In this document: positions 26,948-35,877 of the stretch, in pieces
Numbering within the stretch: position 1 is the stretch's first letter
Layout: each line of letters begins with the position of its first letter
Notes under the pieces: generated by a model
What the model saw: the letters and a program-made list of their open reading frames with translations, nothing else
What the model was told of the DNA's origin: nothing
The model's database searches: none
DNA from: Alkalimonas delamerensis
Lineage (GTDB): Bacteria; Pseudomonadota; Gammaproteobacteria; Enterobacterales; Alteromonadaceae
Assembly (NCBI RefSeq): GCF_030717955.1
Contig: NZ_JAUZVY010000001.1
Location: 920,647-984,646, forward strand
Length of the DNA stretch: 64,000 nt
Direction: 5' to 3'
Made by a program: the position numbers and the translations under genes

Positions 26948-28818
26948 CAGGCCTTCACGGTAATCAAGCTGCTGTGGCGGTTGAATAAGCTGGCCGGAAC
27001 GGCTCCTGATTGACACTGTACCTGCTCTACCTCAATGCCCTGCGCCTCAAGTCGTTCGCTTAACCTCGGGATAAACTGTTCGGCCAAAGTCTGGGTCTGC
27101 GCTTGCTCGGTGTAAATTTGCAGATTCAGGCGATTGCCATCGAGTTTGGCGGTAGCCAGTACTTTTCCAAGCTCGGTCAGATCAAAATGCATGGTCAGTT
27201 GCCAGACTTTATTGGTCTGACCGCTTTGGTTGTCGGAGCCATCACGCTGCTCAATTTTCAATTGCAATTGGGTGCTTTGCTGATCCCACTGCAACGGCAG
27301 CTGCAGCAGGAACTGACCGCTCTGTTGTTGCTGCAACTCGGTGCTGGCCAATTGGCTTTGCTGCATGGCGCCACTGTGGCTGGCCAATTGTCGCAGCAAT
27401 TGACCTGCACTCTGACTGTCCAGTTGTTGCAGCAACGGCATCAGACGCTGCGCCGCTGGCTGGTTGGCCATTGGGCTGGCACCCCGGCTGAGTCGTCCCA
27501 GCAGCAGTTGAATGGCCAGGGCAAAGGTACCGGCGGCGCTGCTGCTGTTGGCTGGGGCCTGCAGCGGATGAAATTGCAGCACGGCCTGCAATTGTTGCTG
27601 GATTTCAGCACCCGACATGACCCGCTGCCCTGAGGGCAGTTGTTGGCGGATGTGCTGCAGGGCTTGCTGCAAAGGGGCTGGTAACTCAGGCAGGCTGGCG
27701 AGCCGGGCCGGACTCTCTGCCAGCAGTGGTTGCAGCAAACGCCAGCCCTGCTCCAACACCGGCTGTGTTTTGTTGCCACTTTGCTGCTGAGCCGCAGGCT
27801 CTGCGGCTGTTCCTGTTTGCGCTGCTTGCCATTGAATCGGGCGGTTAAATGCATCTTTGGCCAGCTGCAGTTTGGCACTGCTTTGCTGTTGCGACAAAAA
27901 CTGCAGTTGCCAATTTTGCTGCTCCTGTTGCAGTTGGATTTGATAGTGCCCAGCAGCTAAGCGAACCTGAGGCAAAGGCAGCATCAGGTTGCCCAGTTGC
28001 AGGTACTGTTGCTGCAAGCGGGCCGGAATACTTTGGCCCTGTATGGCGCTGGCAACTTGCGCCAACAGCTGCTGCTGCAGCTGTGCCGGCAAGGTCAATT
28101 GCTGGTACTGCAAGCGCTGCGGGGGCGGCTCTGAGTGCGTCTGGCCTGGTGGTTGAGGACTGCTTCTGTCGGCTGCTTTGGGCATACTCAGGTTGCCAGG
28201 CATCGAAGGTACCAAAGGCGTAGTTCTGGCTTGGCTGGTTGTTTTCACCTCAAGAAACAAACTGGGCTCCTGACCTGTACCAAGACTGATGCTGGCTTCA
28301 ATGCGAGCCTGTGGAAATTGCACCATCAGCGACTGTATGGTGCGGTGCAAGGCGTTAGGTAAGGGCAGAACCATGCCCTGAGGCAGACGGATTTGGCTTT
28401 GCTGCCGGCTGCTTTGCAGCTCGACCGGCAAATGGGTGGCCGTACTGGCACTGCTGAGATCGGTCACGGGTCGGCTGTCGCCACGCCAGTTCAATGCCAG
28501 GGTCAGTGCTTGTTGTTGGTTTAAAGGAAAGCTTTGAACGGCTTCGCCCCTGGCTTGCAACTGGACCTGAACCCGGCCGTCCGGCAATTGCTGAAAGCTG
28601 GCCTGCATCGCACTGCCATTCGGGGCGGTGACACTTTGTGGCAGTCGCAGTTGCAAAATCCCCTGGGCGGTATTCAGTTGCAAAAGACGTGCGCCTTGTA
28701 CCGGATCGGTCAACAGAATGCCTGGGTAGGCTTTGTCTGGTTGCAAGGGAATGGCCGCTGTGGTGCCGCGGCCGGCAGCTGTTACCTGCATCAGGTGCTC
28801 AAGTTTGATCGGGTTCAT
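26947..28818 (-). CDS. Second FliK-like protein (orphan hook-length control family)
   Basis: A 623-residue protein, extremely Gln-rich, with a C-terminal segment of the FliK Flg_hook type (about 520-605: VWQLTMHFDLTELGKVLATAKLDGNRLNLQIYTEQ, then IPRLSERLEAQGIEVEQVQ). The long N-terminal part is low-complexity like a ruler. The frame continues upstream to 29079, but the ATG at 28818 gives a sensible N-terminus (MNPIKLEHLMQVTA) and clears the ccmA promoter region. It is paired with a FlhB-C homologue and sits outside the main fli operon, transcribed divergently from ccmA. Weak ribosome site. Confidence 0.8.
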   Translation of the reverse strand: MNPIKLEHLMQVTAAGRGTTAAIPLQPDKAYPGILLTDPVQGARLLQLNTAQGILQLRLPQSVTAPNGSAMQASFQQLPDGRVQVQLQARGEAVQSFPLNQQQALTLALNWRGDSRPVTDLSSASTATHLPVELQSSRQQSQIRLPQGMVLPLPNALHRTIQSLMVQFPQARIEASISLGTGQEPSLFLEVKTTSQARTTPLVPSMPGNLSMPKAADRSSPQPPGQTHSEPPPQRLQYQQLTLPAQLQQQLLAQVASAIQGQSIPARLQQQYLQLGNLMLPLPQVRLAAGHYQIQLQQEQQNWQLQFLSQQQSSAKLQLAKDAFNRPIQWQAAQTGTAAEPAAQQQSGNKTQPVLEQGWRLLQPLLAESPARLASLPELPAPLQQALQHIRQQLPSGQRVMSGAEIQQQLQAVLQFHPLQAPANSSSAAGTFALAIQLLLGRLSRGASPMANQPAAQRLMPLLQQLDSQSAGQLLRQLASHSGAMQQSQLASTELQQQQSGQFLLQLPLQWDQQSTQLQLKIEQRDGSDNQSGQTNKVWQLTMHFDLTELGKVLATAKLDGNRLNLQIYTEQAQTQTLAEQFIPRLSERLEAQGIEVEQVQCQSGAVPASLFNRHSSLITVKA

Positions 28819-28862
28819 GTTTTTGTCACTTTTACCATGCTTGTGCTCCGCTGACGCGTTCG

Positions 28863-28878
28863 TATTCCAATCGGAATA
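28863..28878. promoter_or_regulatory. Palindrome upstream of ccmA, possible operator
   Basis: TATTCC and GGAATA are perfect inverted 6-nt arms around AATC, located between the divergent FliK-like gene and ccmA. A TAAGAT hexamer at 28882-28887 could be the ccmA -10 box, which would place the palindrome over the -35/spacer region. No regulator is identified. Confidence 0.4.
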
Positions 28879-28913
28879 TGGTAAGATCCGCGCAATTTTA
28901 CCAGGAGGCCACT

Positions 28914-29540
28914 GTGACCGACTTCTTTTGTGCCCGCGGCTTAAGTTGTATCCGCCAGGACAGAGTGCTGTTCCAGGGGCTGGATCTGGAGCTGGTACCC
29001 GGACAGCTGCTGCAGGTGCAGGGCAAAAATGGTGCTGGTAAAAGTTCATTGTTGCGTCTGTTGGCCGGTTTGTCCACACCGGATGATGGTGAGATCCTGT
29101 TTCGGGGGCAGCCGTTATCGCAGCAATTGGACGAATTCGCTACGTCTCTTTGTTATATCGGCCACCAAAGCGGCATTCATGAGCACTTAACCGCTCTGGA
29201 GAATCTGGCATTTTGGCGTGCTGCTTATGAGCTGCCATACCAGGATAACCTCAGCTTGCTGGGTGAGTTAGGCCTGGCCGGTCTGGAAGATGTGCCTTGC
29301 CGAATGCTTTCTGCCGGGCAACAGCGCAGGGTTTCCTTAGCCCGACTTTGGTTAACTCAGGCACCGCTCTGGATATTGGATGAACCCTTTACTGCCCTTG
29401 ATCAGCACTCCATTGCACGTTTGCAGCAGCGCTTTCATCAGCAACTGGCAGCCGGTGGTGCCATTATTGTGACGACGCATCAACCGCTCAGTGTCGACTT
29501 TCCCAGTTTAAAAACTCTGGAGCTGGCTTACCGATGGTAA
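28914..29540 (+). CDS. ccmA: Heme exporter ATP-binding protein CcmA
   Basis: CcmA is the ATPase of the CcmABCD complex, which releases heme-loaded CcmE for cytochrome c maturation. The 208-residue product has Walker A GKNGAGKSS (37-45), signature SAGQQRR and Walker B LWILDEPF. The frame is open further upstream, but the GTG at 28914 follows a strong AGGAGG ribosome site and gives the normal N-terminus. It overlaps ccmB by 7 nt. Confidence 0.95.
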   Translation: MTDFFCARGLSCIRQDRVLFQGLDLELVPGQLLQVQGKNGAGKSSLLRLLAGLSTPDDGEILFRGQPLSQQLDEFATSLCYIGHQSGIHEHLTALENLAFWRAAYELPYQDNLSLLGELGLAGLEDVPCRMLSAGQQRRVSLARLWLTQAPLWILDEPFTALDQHSIARLQQRFHQQLAAGGAIIVTTHQPLSVDFPSLKTLELAYRW

Positions 29541-30193
29541 TGACATTTTTACGCCGTGAGCTGGTGCTGTTGGCACGGCAGAAGGCCGATTGGTTGAACC
29601 CGTTGCTGTTCTTCATTATTGTCTTGACCTTGTTTCCGTTAGGGGTTGGACCAGAGCCGAACCAATTACGTATAATGGCGCCTGGGATTGTCTGGATAGC
29701 GGCCCTGTTGAGTGTTTTGCTGGCGGCTGAGCGCCTGTTTCGCGATGACTATCGCAACGGTGTCATTGAGCAGCTGGTGGCGTCGCGTCAGGGGGTGATG
29801 GCCTTTGTGCTGGCGAAGACCGCCGCAAACTGGCTCAGTACCGGTTTGCCATTGGTGATGTTGTCCCCGGTGGTGGCCATGTTGTTGGGCGTTGATAAAG
29901 CGGCATTTATCGCCATGATGCTGACGCTGTTGTTGGGAACCCCTATGCTCAGCATTTTGAGCGTATTGGGTGCGGCTCTGACCATGTCGGCCGATAAAGG
30001 CGGTATTTTGCTGGCACTGTTAATAGTCCCGCTGTACATACCTCTGCTGATTTTTGCCAGTGCGGCAATTGAGGCTGCTGGTATGGGGTTGTCTTACAGT
30101 GGTCAACTTGCGATTCTGGTTGCCATGTTACTATTGGCGTTGGCTTTGGTGCCACTGGCGGTTGCCAGTGCGTTACGAATTAATGTGAGTTAG
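29534..30193 (+). CDS. ccmB: Heme exporter membrane protein CcmB
   Basis: CcmB is a membrane subunit of the CcmABCD complex. The 219-residue product has six hydrophobic segments and the family features RRELVLLARQKADWLNPLLFF and LTLFPLGVGPEPNQL, with the conserved LAAERLFRDDYRNGVIEQL loop. Two ATG codons (29534 and 29540) are possible; both overlap the ccmA stop. It ends 1 nt before ccmC. Confidence 0.95.
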   Translation: MVMTFLRRELVLLARQKADWLNPLLFFIIVLTLFPLGVGPEPNQLRIMAPGIVWIAALLSVLLAAERLFRDDYRNGVIEQLVASRQGVMAFVLAKTAANWLSTGLPLVMLSPVVAMLLGVDKAAFIAMMLTLLLGTPMLSILSVLGAALTMSADKGGILLALLIVPLYIPLLIFASAAIEAAGMGLSYSGQLAILVAMLLLALALVPLAVASALRINVS

Positions 30194-30194
30194 T

Positions 30195-30932
30195 ATGTTT
30201 AAATGGCTGCACCCTCTGGCAAAACCTGAAACTCTCTATCGATTCTGCGGGCATTTGTTTCCCTGGCTTATGCTGTCGGCCCTAACCATTCTGCTGGTGG
30301 GCAACGTCTGGGGTCTGGTGTTTGCCCCTCAGGATTACCAGCAATTCGATACGGTACGCATTATGTACATCCATGTGCCTTCTGCCTTGCTATCGATGAG
30401 CACCTACACCATGATGGCGATTGCCGCTTTTATTGCGCTGGTCTGGCAGGTCAAAGTCGCCCAGTGGTCGGTACTGGCCATTGCACCGATTGGTGCCGTT
30501 TTTACCGCCATCTCATTGCTGACCGGCATGGCCTGGGGCAAACCGATGTGGGGCACCTGGTGGGAGTGGGATGCGCGCTTGACCTCGCAACTTATTTTGT
30601 TGTTCCTGTACCTGGGCGTGATTGCCTTGTACGGCGCTTTTTCTGACCGGCAGACCGGTGGCAAGGTCGCTTCCTTGTTGGCTGTGATTGGCGTGGTCAA
30701 TGTCCCTATTATTCATTTCTCCGTCGAGTGGTGGCATACCCTGCATCAGGGGGCCAGCATTATGAAATTTGACACCCCTTCGGTGCATCCCAGCATGCTG
30801 TGGCCTTTGCTGATTAGTTTGCTGGGTTTTTATCTGCTGATGCTGGCTCTGGTTTGTTTGCGGCTAAGGACCGCCATTTTAGAGCATGAGCAGCACCGGC
30901 CATGGGTACGTGCGACCTTGGGAGGACACTAA
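30195..30932 (+). CDS. ccmC: Heme exporter protein CcmC
   Basis: CcmC loads heme onto CcmE. The 245-residue protein has six membrane segments and the tryptophan-rich heme motif (WGKPMWGTWWEWDARLTSQLILLFLYLG), with the conserved histidines in IMYIHVPSA and WWHTLHQGASI. Its stop TAA shares one base with the ccmD start. Confidence 0.96.
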   Translation: MFKWLHPLAKPETLYRFCGHLFPWLMLSALTILLVGNVWGLVFAPQDYQQFDTVRIMYIHVPSALLSMSTYTMMAIAAFIALVWQVKVAQWSVLAIAPIGAVFTAISLLTGMAWGKPMWGTWWEWDARLTSQLILLFLYLGVIALYGAFSDRQTGGKVASLLAVIGVVNVPIIHFSVEWWHTLHQGASIMKFDTPSVHPSMLWPLLISLLGFYLLMLALVCLRLRTAILEHEQHRPWVRATLGGH

Positions 30933-31135
30933 TGCAGTTTGACAGTTTCAGTGATTTTCTGGCGATGGGCGGCTATGGCTTTTACATCTGGCTGGCCTAT
31001 GGTTTGACCTATGGTTTGTTGGTGGGGCTGGCGGGTTATTGCTTTTGGGAGCTGAAAGCCTTTCACCAAAACTTCCGACAGAAGCTGGCGCGGGCCCAAC
31101 GAGTTAAGCAGTATCAGGAGACTGAGCACCCATGA
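30932..31135 (+). CDS. ccmD: Heme exporter protein CcmD
   Basis: CcmD is a small single-pass protein needed to release CcmE from CcmABC. The product has 67 residues with FLAMGGYGFYIWLAYGLTY (the family motif) followed by a membrane helix and a basic cytoplasmic tail. The frame opens earlier within ccmC, but the ATG at 30932, behind GGAGGACAC, is the natural start. It overlaps ccmE by 4 nt. Confidence 0.92.
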   Translation: MQFDSFSDFLAMGGYGFYIWLAYGLTYGLLVGLAGYCFWELKAFHQNFRQKLARAQRVKQYQETEHP

Positions 31136-31623
31136 CAACAAGACGACAAAAACGCCTTTGGTCCATTCTGGCCATCTTGACTCTGGTAGCCGGCTCAGTC
31201 GGTGCCATGCTGTTTGCCCTGACGCAGAATATCAACTTATTCTATACCCCAACTCAGTTGGTCGAGGGCATCGGGCCTGATAAAAAGCGCCCGGAAATCG
31301 GTCAGCGTCTACGCATCGGTGGTGTGGTGGTTGAAGGCTCTGTAGTGCGGGACCCTGAGTCCTTGTTGGTTCGTTTTGACCTGGTGGATATTGGCCCTAC
31401 CGTAACGGTCGAGTACAACGGCATCCTGCCAGACCTGTTCCGTGAAGGACAGGGCATCGTTGCTCAGGGCCATCTGGTTGAAGACCGCCTGATCCGCGCC
31501 ACCGAGGTACTGGCACGGCACGATGAAGAGTACATGCCACCCGAAGTGGCCAAAGCGCTCAAAGGCATTCAGCATGTGCCGCCCTCGCAGCAAACCGCTA
31601 CCGAATCCACCGGAGGTTACTGA
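31132..31623 (+). CDS. ccmE: Periplasmic heme chaperone CcmE
   Basis: CcmE binds heme covalently in the periplasm and passes it to CcmF. The 163-residue product has an N-terminal membrane anchor (SILAILTLVAGSVGAMLFAL), an OB-fold with LRIGGVVVEGSV, and the heme-attachment motif HDEEY with H130 and Y134. Overlaps of 4 nt with ccmD and 1 nt with ccmF show tight coupling. Confidence 0.97.
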   Translation: MTTRRQKRLWSILAILTLVAGSVGAMLFALTQNINLFYTPTQLVEGIGPDKKRPEIGQRLRIGGVVVEGSVVRDPESLLVRFDLVDIGPTVTVEYNGILPDLFREGQGIVAQGHLVEDRLIRATEVLARHDEEYMPPEVAKALKGIQHVPPSQQTATESTGGY

Positions 31624-33608
31624 TGATCCCTGAGTTAGGCCAACTGGCACTGACCTTTGCTTTTGTGCTGTCCCTGATGTTGGGGGTGATCCCGCTTTAT
31701 GGCAGCTACACCGGCAACGAGCGGGCTTTAATGCTGGGTAAGCCCTTGGCCATCGCCTCGGCATTGTTTGCCGGCCTGGCATTCGCCGCTTTGTCCTATG
31801 CGTTTTACACCGATGACTTTACTGTCATCAATGTGGCGTCCAATTCCAGCACTGTATTACCCTGGTACTACAAATTGACGGCTACCTGGGGCTCGCATGA
31901 AGGCTCTATGGTGCTTTGGGTTTGGATCCTGACTTTGTGGACGGCTGCGGTTGCGCTGTTTTCCAAACAACTGCCGTTGCTAATGCAGGGGCGTATTCTG
32001 GGGGTGATGGGCTGGATAGGCGTTGGCTTTATTGCTTTTTCGCTCTTTATGTCCAATGCCTTCGAGCGCAGCCTGCCGTACTTCCCGGCCGAGGGCAATG
32101 ATCTGAACCCCTTGCTGCAAGATTTTGGCATGATCATTCACCCACCTTTGCTGTACATGGGCTATGTTGGCTTTGCGGTATCCTTTGCTTTTGCCATTGC
32201 GGCATTGCTCAGCGGCAAGTTTGACAGCACCTGGGCACGTTGGGCGCGGCCCTGGACCCTGGCAGCCTGGATGTTTTTAACCCTGGGCATCATGCTTGGC
32301 AGTTGGTGGGCCTACAAAGAGCTCGGCTGGGGTGGTTGGTGGTTCTGGGATCCGGTTGAAAATGCTTCCTTTATGCCTTGGTTGGTGGGCACGGCGCTGA
32401 TCCATACTTTGGCGGTGACGGAAAAGCGTGGCACCTTTAAATCCTGGACGGTCTTACTGGCACTGGCAACCTTCTCGCTAAGCCTGTTGGGTGCATTCCT
32501 GGTTCGCTCCGGTGTGCTGGTGTCGGTGCATTCTTTTGCCACCGATCCAAGTCGGGGTTTGTTCCTGCTGGTGTTTTTGCTGATTGTGATCGGGGGTTCC
32601 TTGCTGCTGTATGCGCTGCGGATGCGTTCGGTCCGCAGTCAGGCCCGGTTTGAGCTGTTTTCACGCGAAGTGATGCTGTGGGGCAACAACGTCTTTATGC
32701 TAACGGCAACCCTGGTGGTATTTTTGGGGACCTTGTTGCCGCTGTTCCACCAGGAGCTGGGGCTGGGTTCCATTTCCATTGGTGAGCCTTTCTTTGATGC
32801 GATGTTCTTTTACCTGGCCATTCCGTTCAGCCTGTTGTTGGGGCTGGGCCCCTGGGTACGCTGGAAACAGCAAAAATGGCAGCCGCTGATCCCGCCGATG
32901 GCGATGATTGCGCTGGCAACCCTGATTGTTGCGGTCGGTTTGATGGCGGCTACCCAGTCGGTACAGGCCAATGTGGCCCTGATTGGCTTGTTGTTAGGGG
33001 CCTGGGTTGGTATGTCTGCACTGGGCGAAGTTGGTCAGCGCATTCGTCAGTTTGGTCAGGGCTTGGCAGGTATTCGTAAGCTGAGTGCCAGCCACTACGG
33101 CATGACCACCGCCCACATTGGTTTTGCAGTTATGGTGATTGGTATTGCCATGACCACCACCTACAGCGTGGAGCGGGATGTGCGGATGCAGGTGGGCGAC
33201 ACCATCTCGTTGTCTGGCTATGACTTTACCTTATTGGATTTGTACAAGCTGGATGGACCCAACTACGGAGGCGAGGCTGCCGATTTGAAAGTCGAGCGCG
33301 ATGGTCGGTTTATTACCAACCTGCATGCTGAAAAACGCTTTTACACCATCCAGCGTACCGTAATGACTGAAGCGGCTATTCACGCCCGTTTAAGCCGGGA
33401 TCTGTACGTGTCTTTAGGGGAAGCTTTACCAGGCAATGCCTGGTCCTTCAAAGTCCAGGTGAAGCCTTTTGTGCGCTGGATATGGCTGGGTGGTTTGCTG
33501 ATGGCGATAGGGGCCACCTGGTCCTTGTTTGATGAGCGCTATCGCCGTAAAGTCACGCGCCGCCTGAGGGCTCCGGCGCGCAACAACGAGGAGGTCGCCC
33601 ATGCGTAA
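31623..33608 (+). CDS. ccmF: Cytochrome c heme lyase subunit CcmF
   Basis: CcmF, with CcmH and CcmI, attaches heme to apocytochrome c. The 661-residue product is highly hydrophobic with about 14 membrane segments and contains the WWD domain (WAYKELGWGGWWFWDPVENASFMPWL). Conserved histidines are seen in WGSHEGSMVLWVW and GMIIHPPLLYMGYVG. It overlaps ccmG by 8 nt. Confidence 0.97.
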   Translation: MIPELGQLALTFAFVLSLMLGVIPLYGSYTGNERALMLGKPLAIASALFAGLAFAALSYAFYTDDFTVINVASNSSTVLPWYYKLTATWGSHEGSMVLWVWILTLWTAAVALFSKQLPLLMQGRILGVMGWIGVGFIAFSLFMSNAFERSLPYFPAEGNDLNPLLQDFGMIIHPPLLYMGYVGFAVSFAFAIAALLSGKFDSTWARWARPWTLAAWMFLTLGIMLGSWWAYKELGWGGWWFWDPVENASFMPWLVGTALIHTLAVTEKRGTFKSWTVLLALATFSLSLLGAFLVRSGVLVSVHSFATDPSRGLFLLVFLLIVIGGSLLLYALRMRSVRSQARFELFSREVMLWGNNVFMLTATLVVFLGTLLPLFHQELGLGSISIGEPFFDAMFFYLAIPFSLLLGLGPWVRWKQQKWQPLIPPMAMIALATLIVAVGLMAATQSVQANVALIGLLLGAWVGMSALGEVGQRIRQFGQGLAGIRKLSASHYGMTTAHIGFAVMVIGIAMTTTYSVERDVRMQVGDTISLSGYDFTLLDLYKLDGPNYGGEAADLKVERDGRFITNLHAEKRFYTIQRTVMTEAAIHARLSRDLYVSLGEALPGNAWSFKVQVKPFVRWIWLGGLLMAIGATWSLFDERYRRKVTRRLRAPARNNEEVAHA

Positions 33609-34200
33609 GTGGCTGTTTTTTGCACCTTTGGCTATTTTTCTGGCGGTTTCGGTCTTTTTGTACACTGGGCTCTTTTCCGACCCCTGGAGCCGCGACTCTG
33701 CGTTGTTAAACCGGCCTATGCCCGAGTTTGACTTGCCGGATCTGATGCAGCCACAACAGCGTTGGAACCGCGAGCTGCTAACCGGCGAGCCTTTTTTACT
33801 CAGTGTCTGGGGCGTTTGGTGCCCAACCTGCAAAGCTCAACTGCGCTTTATGACCGAGCTCAGGGAGCAGGGCATTCCCATCATTGGTTTGTATTATCCG
33901 TTACCGGTGGATCCGGCTTTTGGTGATCACTTTAGCCTGGGCCAGTTGCAGCGTGATGTGCAGCGGGAACTGGCTTACTTTGGCGATCCTTACCAATTCA
34001 ATATTCTGGATGAAAACCGCCGCCTGTCGTTTGACCTTGGGGTTTCAGGCTCACCTGAGACCTTTCTGGTCGATGCCGATGGCACCATTCGGATGCACCA
34101 TGTTGGCGATCTGAACCCGCGGGTTTGGCGCAATCTTTTTGCACCGGCATTCGAGGAGCTGCAACAAGCCTCGCTGGCCTATCAGGGAGCCAAGCCATGA
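33601..34200 (+). CDS. ccmG: Thiol:disulfide interchange protein CcmG (DsbE)
   Basis: CcmG reduces the CxxCH cysteines of apocytochrome c before heme attachment. The 199-residue product has an N-terminal membrane anchor, a thioredoxin fold, active site WCPTC (C74 and C77) within SVWGVWCPTCKAQ and the cis-proline region GVSGSPETFLVD. It overlaps ccmH by 4 nt (ATGA). Confidence 0.96.
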   Translation: MRKWLFFAPLAIFLAVSVFLYTGLFSDPWSRDSALLNRPMPEFDLPDLMQPQQRWNRELLTGEPFLLSVWGVWCPTCKAQLRFMTELREQGIPIIGLYYPLPVDPAFGDHFSLGQLQRDVQRELAYFGDPYQFNILDENRRLSFDLGVSGSPETFLVDADGTIRMHHVGDLNPRVWRNLFAPAFEELQQASLAYQGAKP

Positions 34201-34655
34201 GCCGGTTGCTGCTGGTCGCATGGGTCTTGTTCAGCACTTCGTTGTTGGCGGGTGACGAAATTCTGCCGTTTGAAGACGATGCCAAGCGCAGTCTCTACCA
34301 AGAGCTGGTGCAGCAACTGCGCTGCCCACAGTGCCAAAATCAGAACATTGCCGAGTCCAATGCAGTGGTGTCCATTGATATGCGCAATAAAACCTACGAG
34401 CTGGTGCAGCAGGGCTACAGCCGGCGAGAAGTGATCGACTTTATGGTCGACCGTTACGGTGACTTTGTGCATTACAGCCCACCGCTGAACCCGGTAACCA
34501 TCTGGCTCTGGATCTTGCCGGTGGTTTGGCTGGTGCTGATGGCCTGGTACATGTTGCGCCGCCGCCAGAGCGCGCAAACGGCCAGGGCATCCAATCCTGA
34601 ATTGGAGCAGGAGTTGGATGCCATTATCGACGCTTATCGGAGTAAAAAATCATGA
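34197..34655 (+). CDS. ccmH: Cytochrome c maturation protein CcmH
   Basis: CcmH is the apocytochrome thiol handling subunit. The product has 152 residues with a signal peptide, the LRCPQCQNQNIAESNA motif (C43 and C46) and a C-terminal membrane helix (IWLWILPVVWLVLMAWYML). Only the CcmH N-terminal module is present; the TPR part is the separate downstream gene ccmI. The chosen ATG at 34197 overlaps the ccmG stop; an upstream in-frame ATG at 34125 lies inside ccmG. Confidence 0.95.
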   Translation: MSRLLLVAWVLFSTSLLAGDEILPFEDDAKRSLYQELVQQLRCPQCQNQNIAESNAVVSIDMRNKTYELVQQGYSRREVIDFMVDRYGDFVHYSPPLNPVTIWLWILPVVWLVLMAWYMLRRRQSAQTARASNPELEQELDAIIDAYRSKKS

Positions 34656-35857
34656 TGTGGCAGTTGCTACTGGGGGCCCTGTTGATGTTGGCCCTGAGCC
34701 TGGTATTTATGGCCTGGCCTCGAAGTGCACGTGTCGGCGAACAGCAGACGCCGGCGGAATTATTCAGCGAGCGGATGGAGTTGCTGGCCACAGCCCGAGA
34801 TGCTGGCGAGTTGGCAGAGCAAGATTTTGACAGTGCCGCAGACGAGCTGAAGCAGCAGTTTTTAGAACAAGAAGCCAAGGCGGTGCAATTGCAGGCATCG
34901 CAAAGCAGCTGGCGCTGGTACGGTGGCTTAACCCTGGCTGTTGCCGCGATGGTTGGCGGCATTTACAGCTGGAATGGTCACTACCGTGAGCTGGTCGACT
35001 GGCAGACGGCACAGCAAAAGCTGCCTGAGTTTGGCGAGCGCTCTTTGCTCGGCCGCGGTGAGCCTTTGAATGATGAGGAGCTGACTGGCTTTGCCTTGGC
35101 GCTGCGGACCAAACTGGCCCGTGAGGGTGATGACGCTGCTGCCTGGTTTTTATTGGGACGCATTTGGATGTCGCAAGGGCTGATGATGGATGCCATTGAC
35201 GCCTTTGAAAAAGCATTGCAGATGACCCCGGAACGCACTTCACTGTTGATTAGTTACAGCCAGGCTATGTTGGTGGTTGGTGGCGATGACAAGTTAGCAA
35301 AAGCTGGCAGGGCTATGGCCCGGGTATTGACCAATGAACCGGACAATCTGGATGCGCTGTCTTTACTCGCTTACATTGCTTACGAAAAAGATGACCTGGA
35401 CGAAGCCATTGCCGCCTGGACCCTGTTGCTGGACCGTCTGCCAAGCTCCGATCCGCGTTATGCGGTGGTGCTGAACAAGCTGCAAGAGTTAGGGCAGGAC
35501 GTGCAGGCGCGCGAAGAGCGAACTGTCTACCTGACGCTGGAGGTTGATCCTGATTTGCGGCAGTCGCACCCGGATGCCAGCGTTTTTGTGTTTGTGCGCC
35601 AGCCGGATGGCCCTGCCATGCCAGTGGCCGCTCAGCGTATCCCGGTGCCTGCTGGCGAGCTGCAAATGATGCTGACTGAAGAGATGTCGATGCAAACCGG
35701 CTGGACCCTGGCCAGCATTGACGAAGTGGAAGTGGTGGCACGATTTTCACCATCGGGTCGGGTCGATGAAACTGAAGGCAGTTTCGAAGTGGTCTCATCC
35801 CGTCAAGCTTTTACCGATGCCAGGGTGCAGGTCGCCTTGCAATTAAAAGCTCAGTAA
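34652..35857 (+). CDS. ccmI: Cytochrome c maturation TPR protein CcmI
   Basis: CcmI is the TPR subunit of the heme lyase that chaperones apocytochromes. The 401-residue product has two N-terminal membrane helices (LLLGALLMLALSLVFMAW and GGLTLAVAAMVGGIYSW) flanking a cytoplasmic loop, a periplasmic TPR region (about 140-285: AWFLLGRIWMSQGLMMDAIDAFEKAL) and a C-terminal beta domain (VYLTLEVDPDLRQSHPDASVFVFVRQ). It is the last ccm gene; mlaA starts 20 nt later. Confidence 0.93.
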   Translation: MMWQLLLGALLMLALSLVFMAWPRSARVGEQQTPAELFSERMELLATARDAGELAEQDFDSAADELKQQFLEQEAKAVQLQASQSSWRWYGGLTLAVAAMVGGIYSWNGHYRELVDWQTAQQKLPEFGERSLLGRGEPLNDEELTGFALALRTKLAREGDDAAAWFLLGRIWMSQGLMMDAIDAFEKALQMTPERTSLLISYSQAMLVVGGDDKLAKAGRAMARVLTNEPDNLDALSLLAYIAYEKDDLDEAIAAWTLLLDRLPSSDPRYAVVLNKLQELGQDVQAREERTVYLTLEVDPDLRQSHPDASVFVFVRQPDGPAMPVAAQRIPVPAGELQMMLTEEMSMQTGWTLASIDEVEVVARFSPSGRVDETEGSFEVVSSRQAFTDARVQVALQLKAQ

Positions 35858-35877
35858 AGCCGTTTAGAGGATCTATT

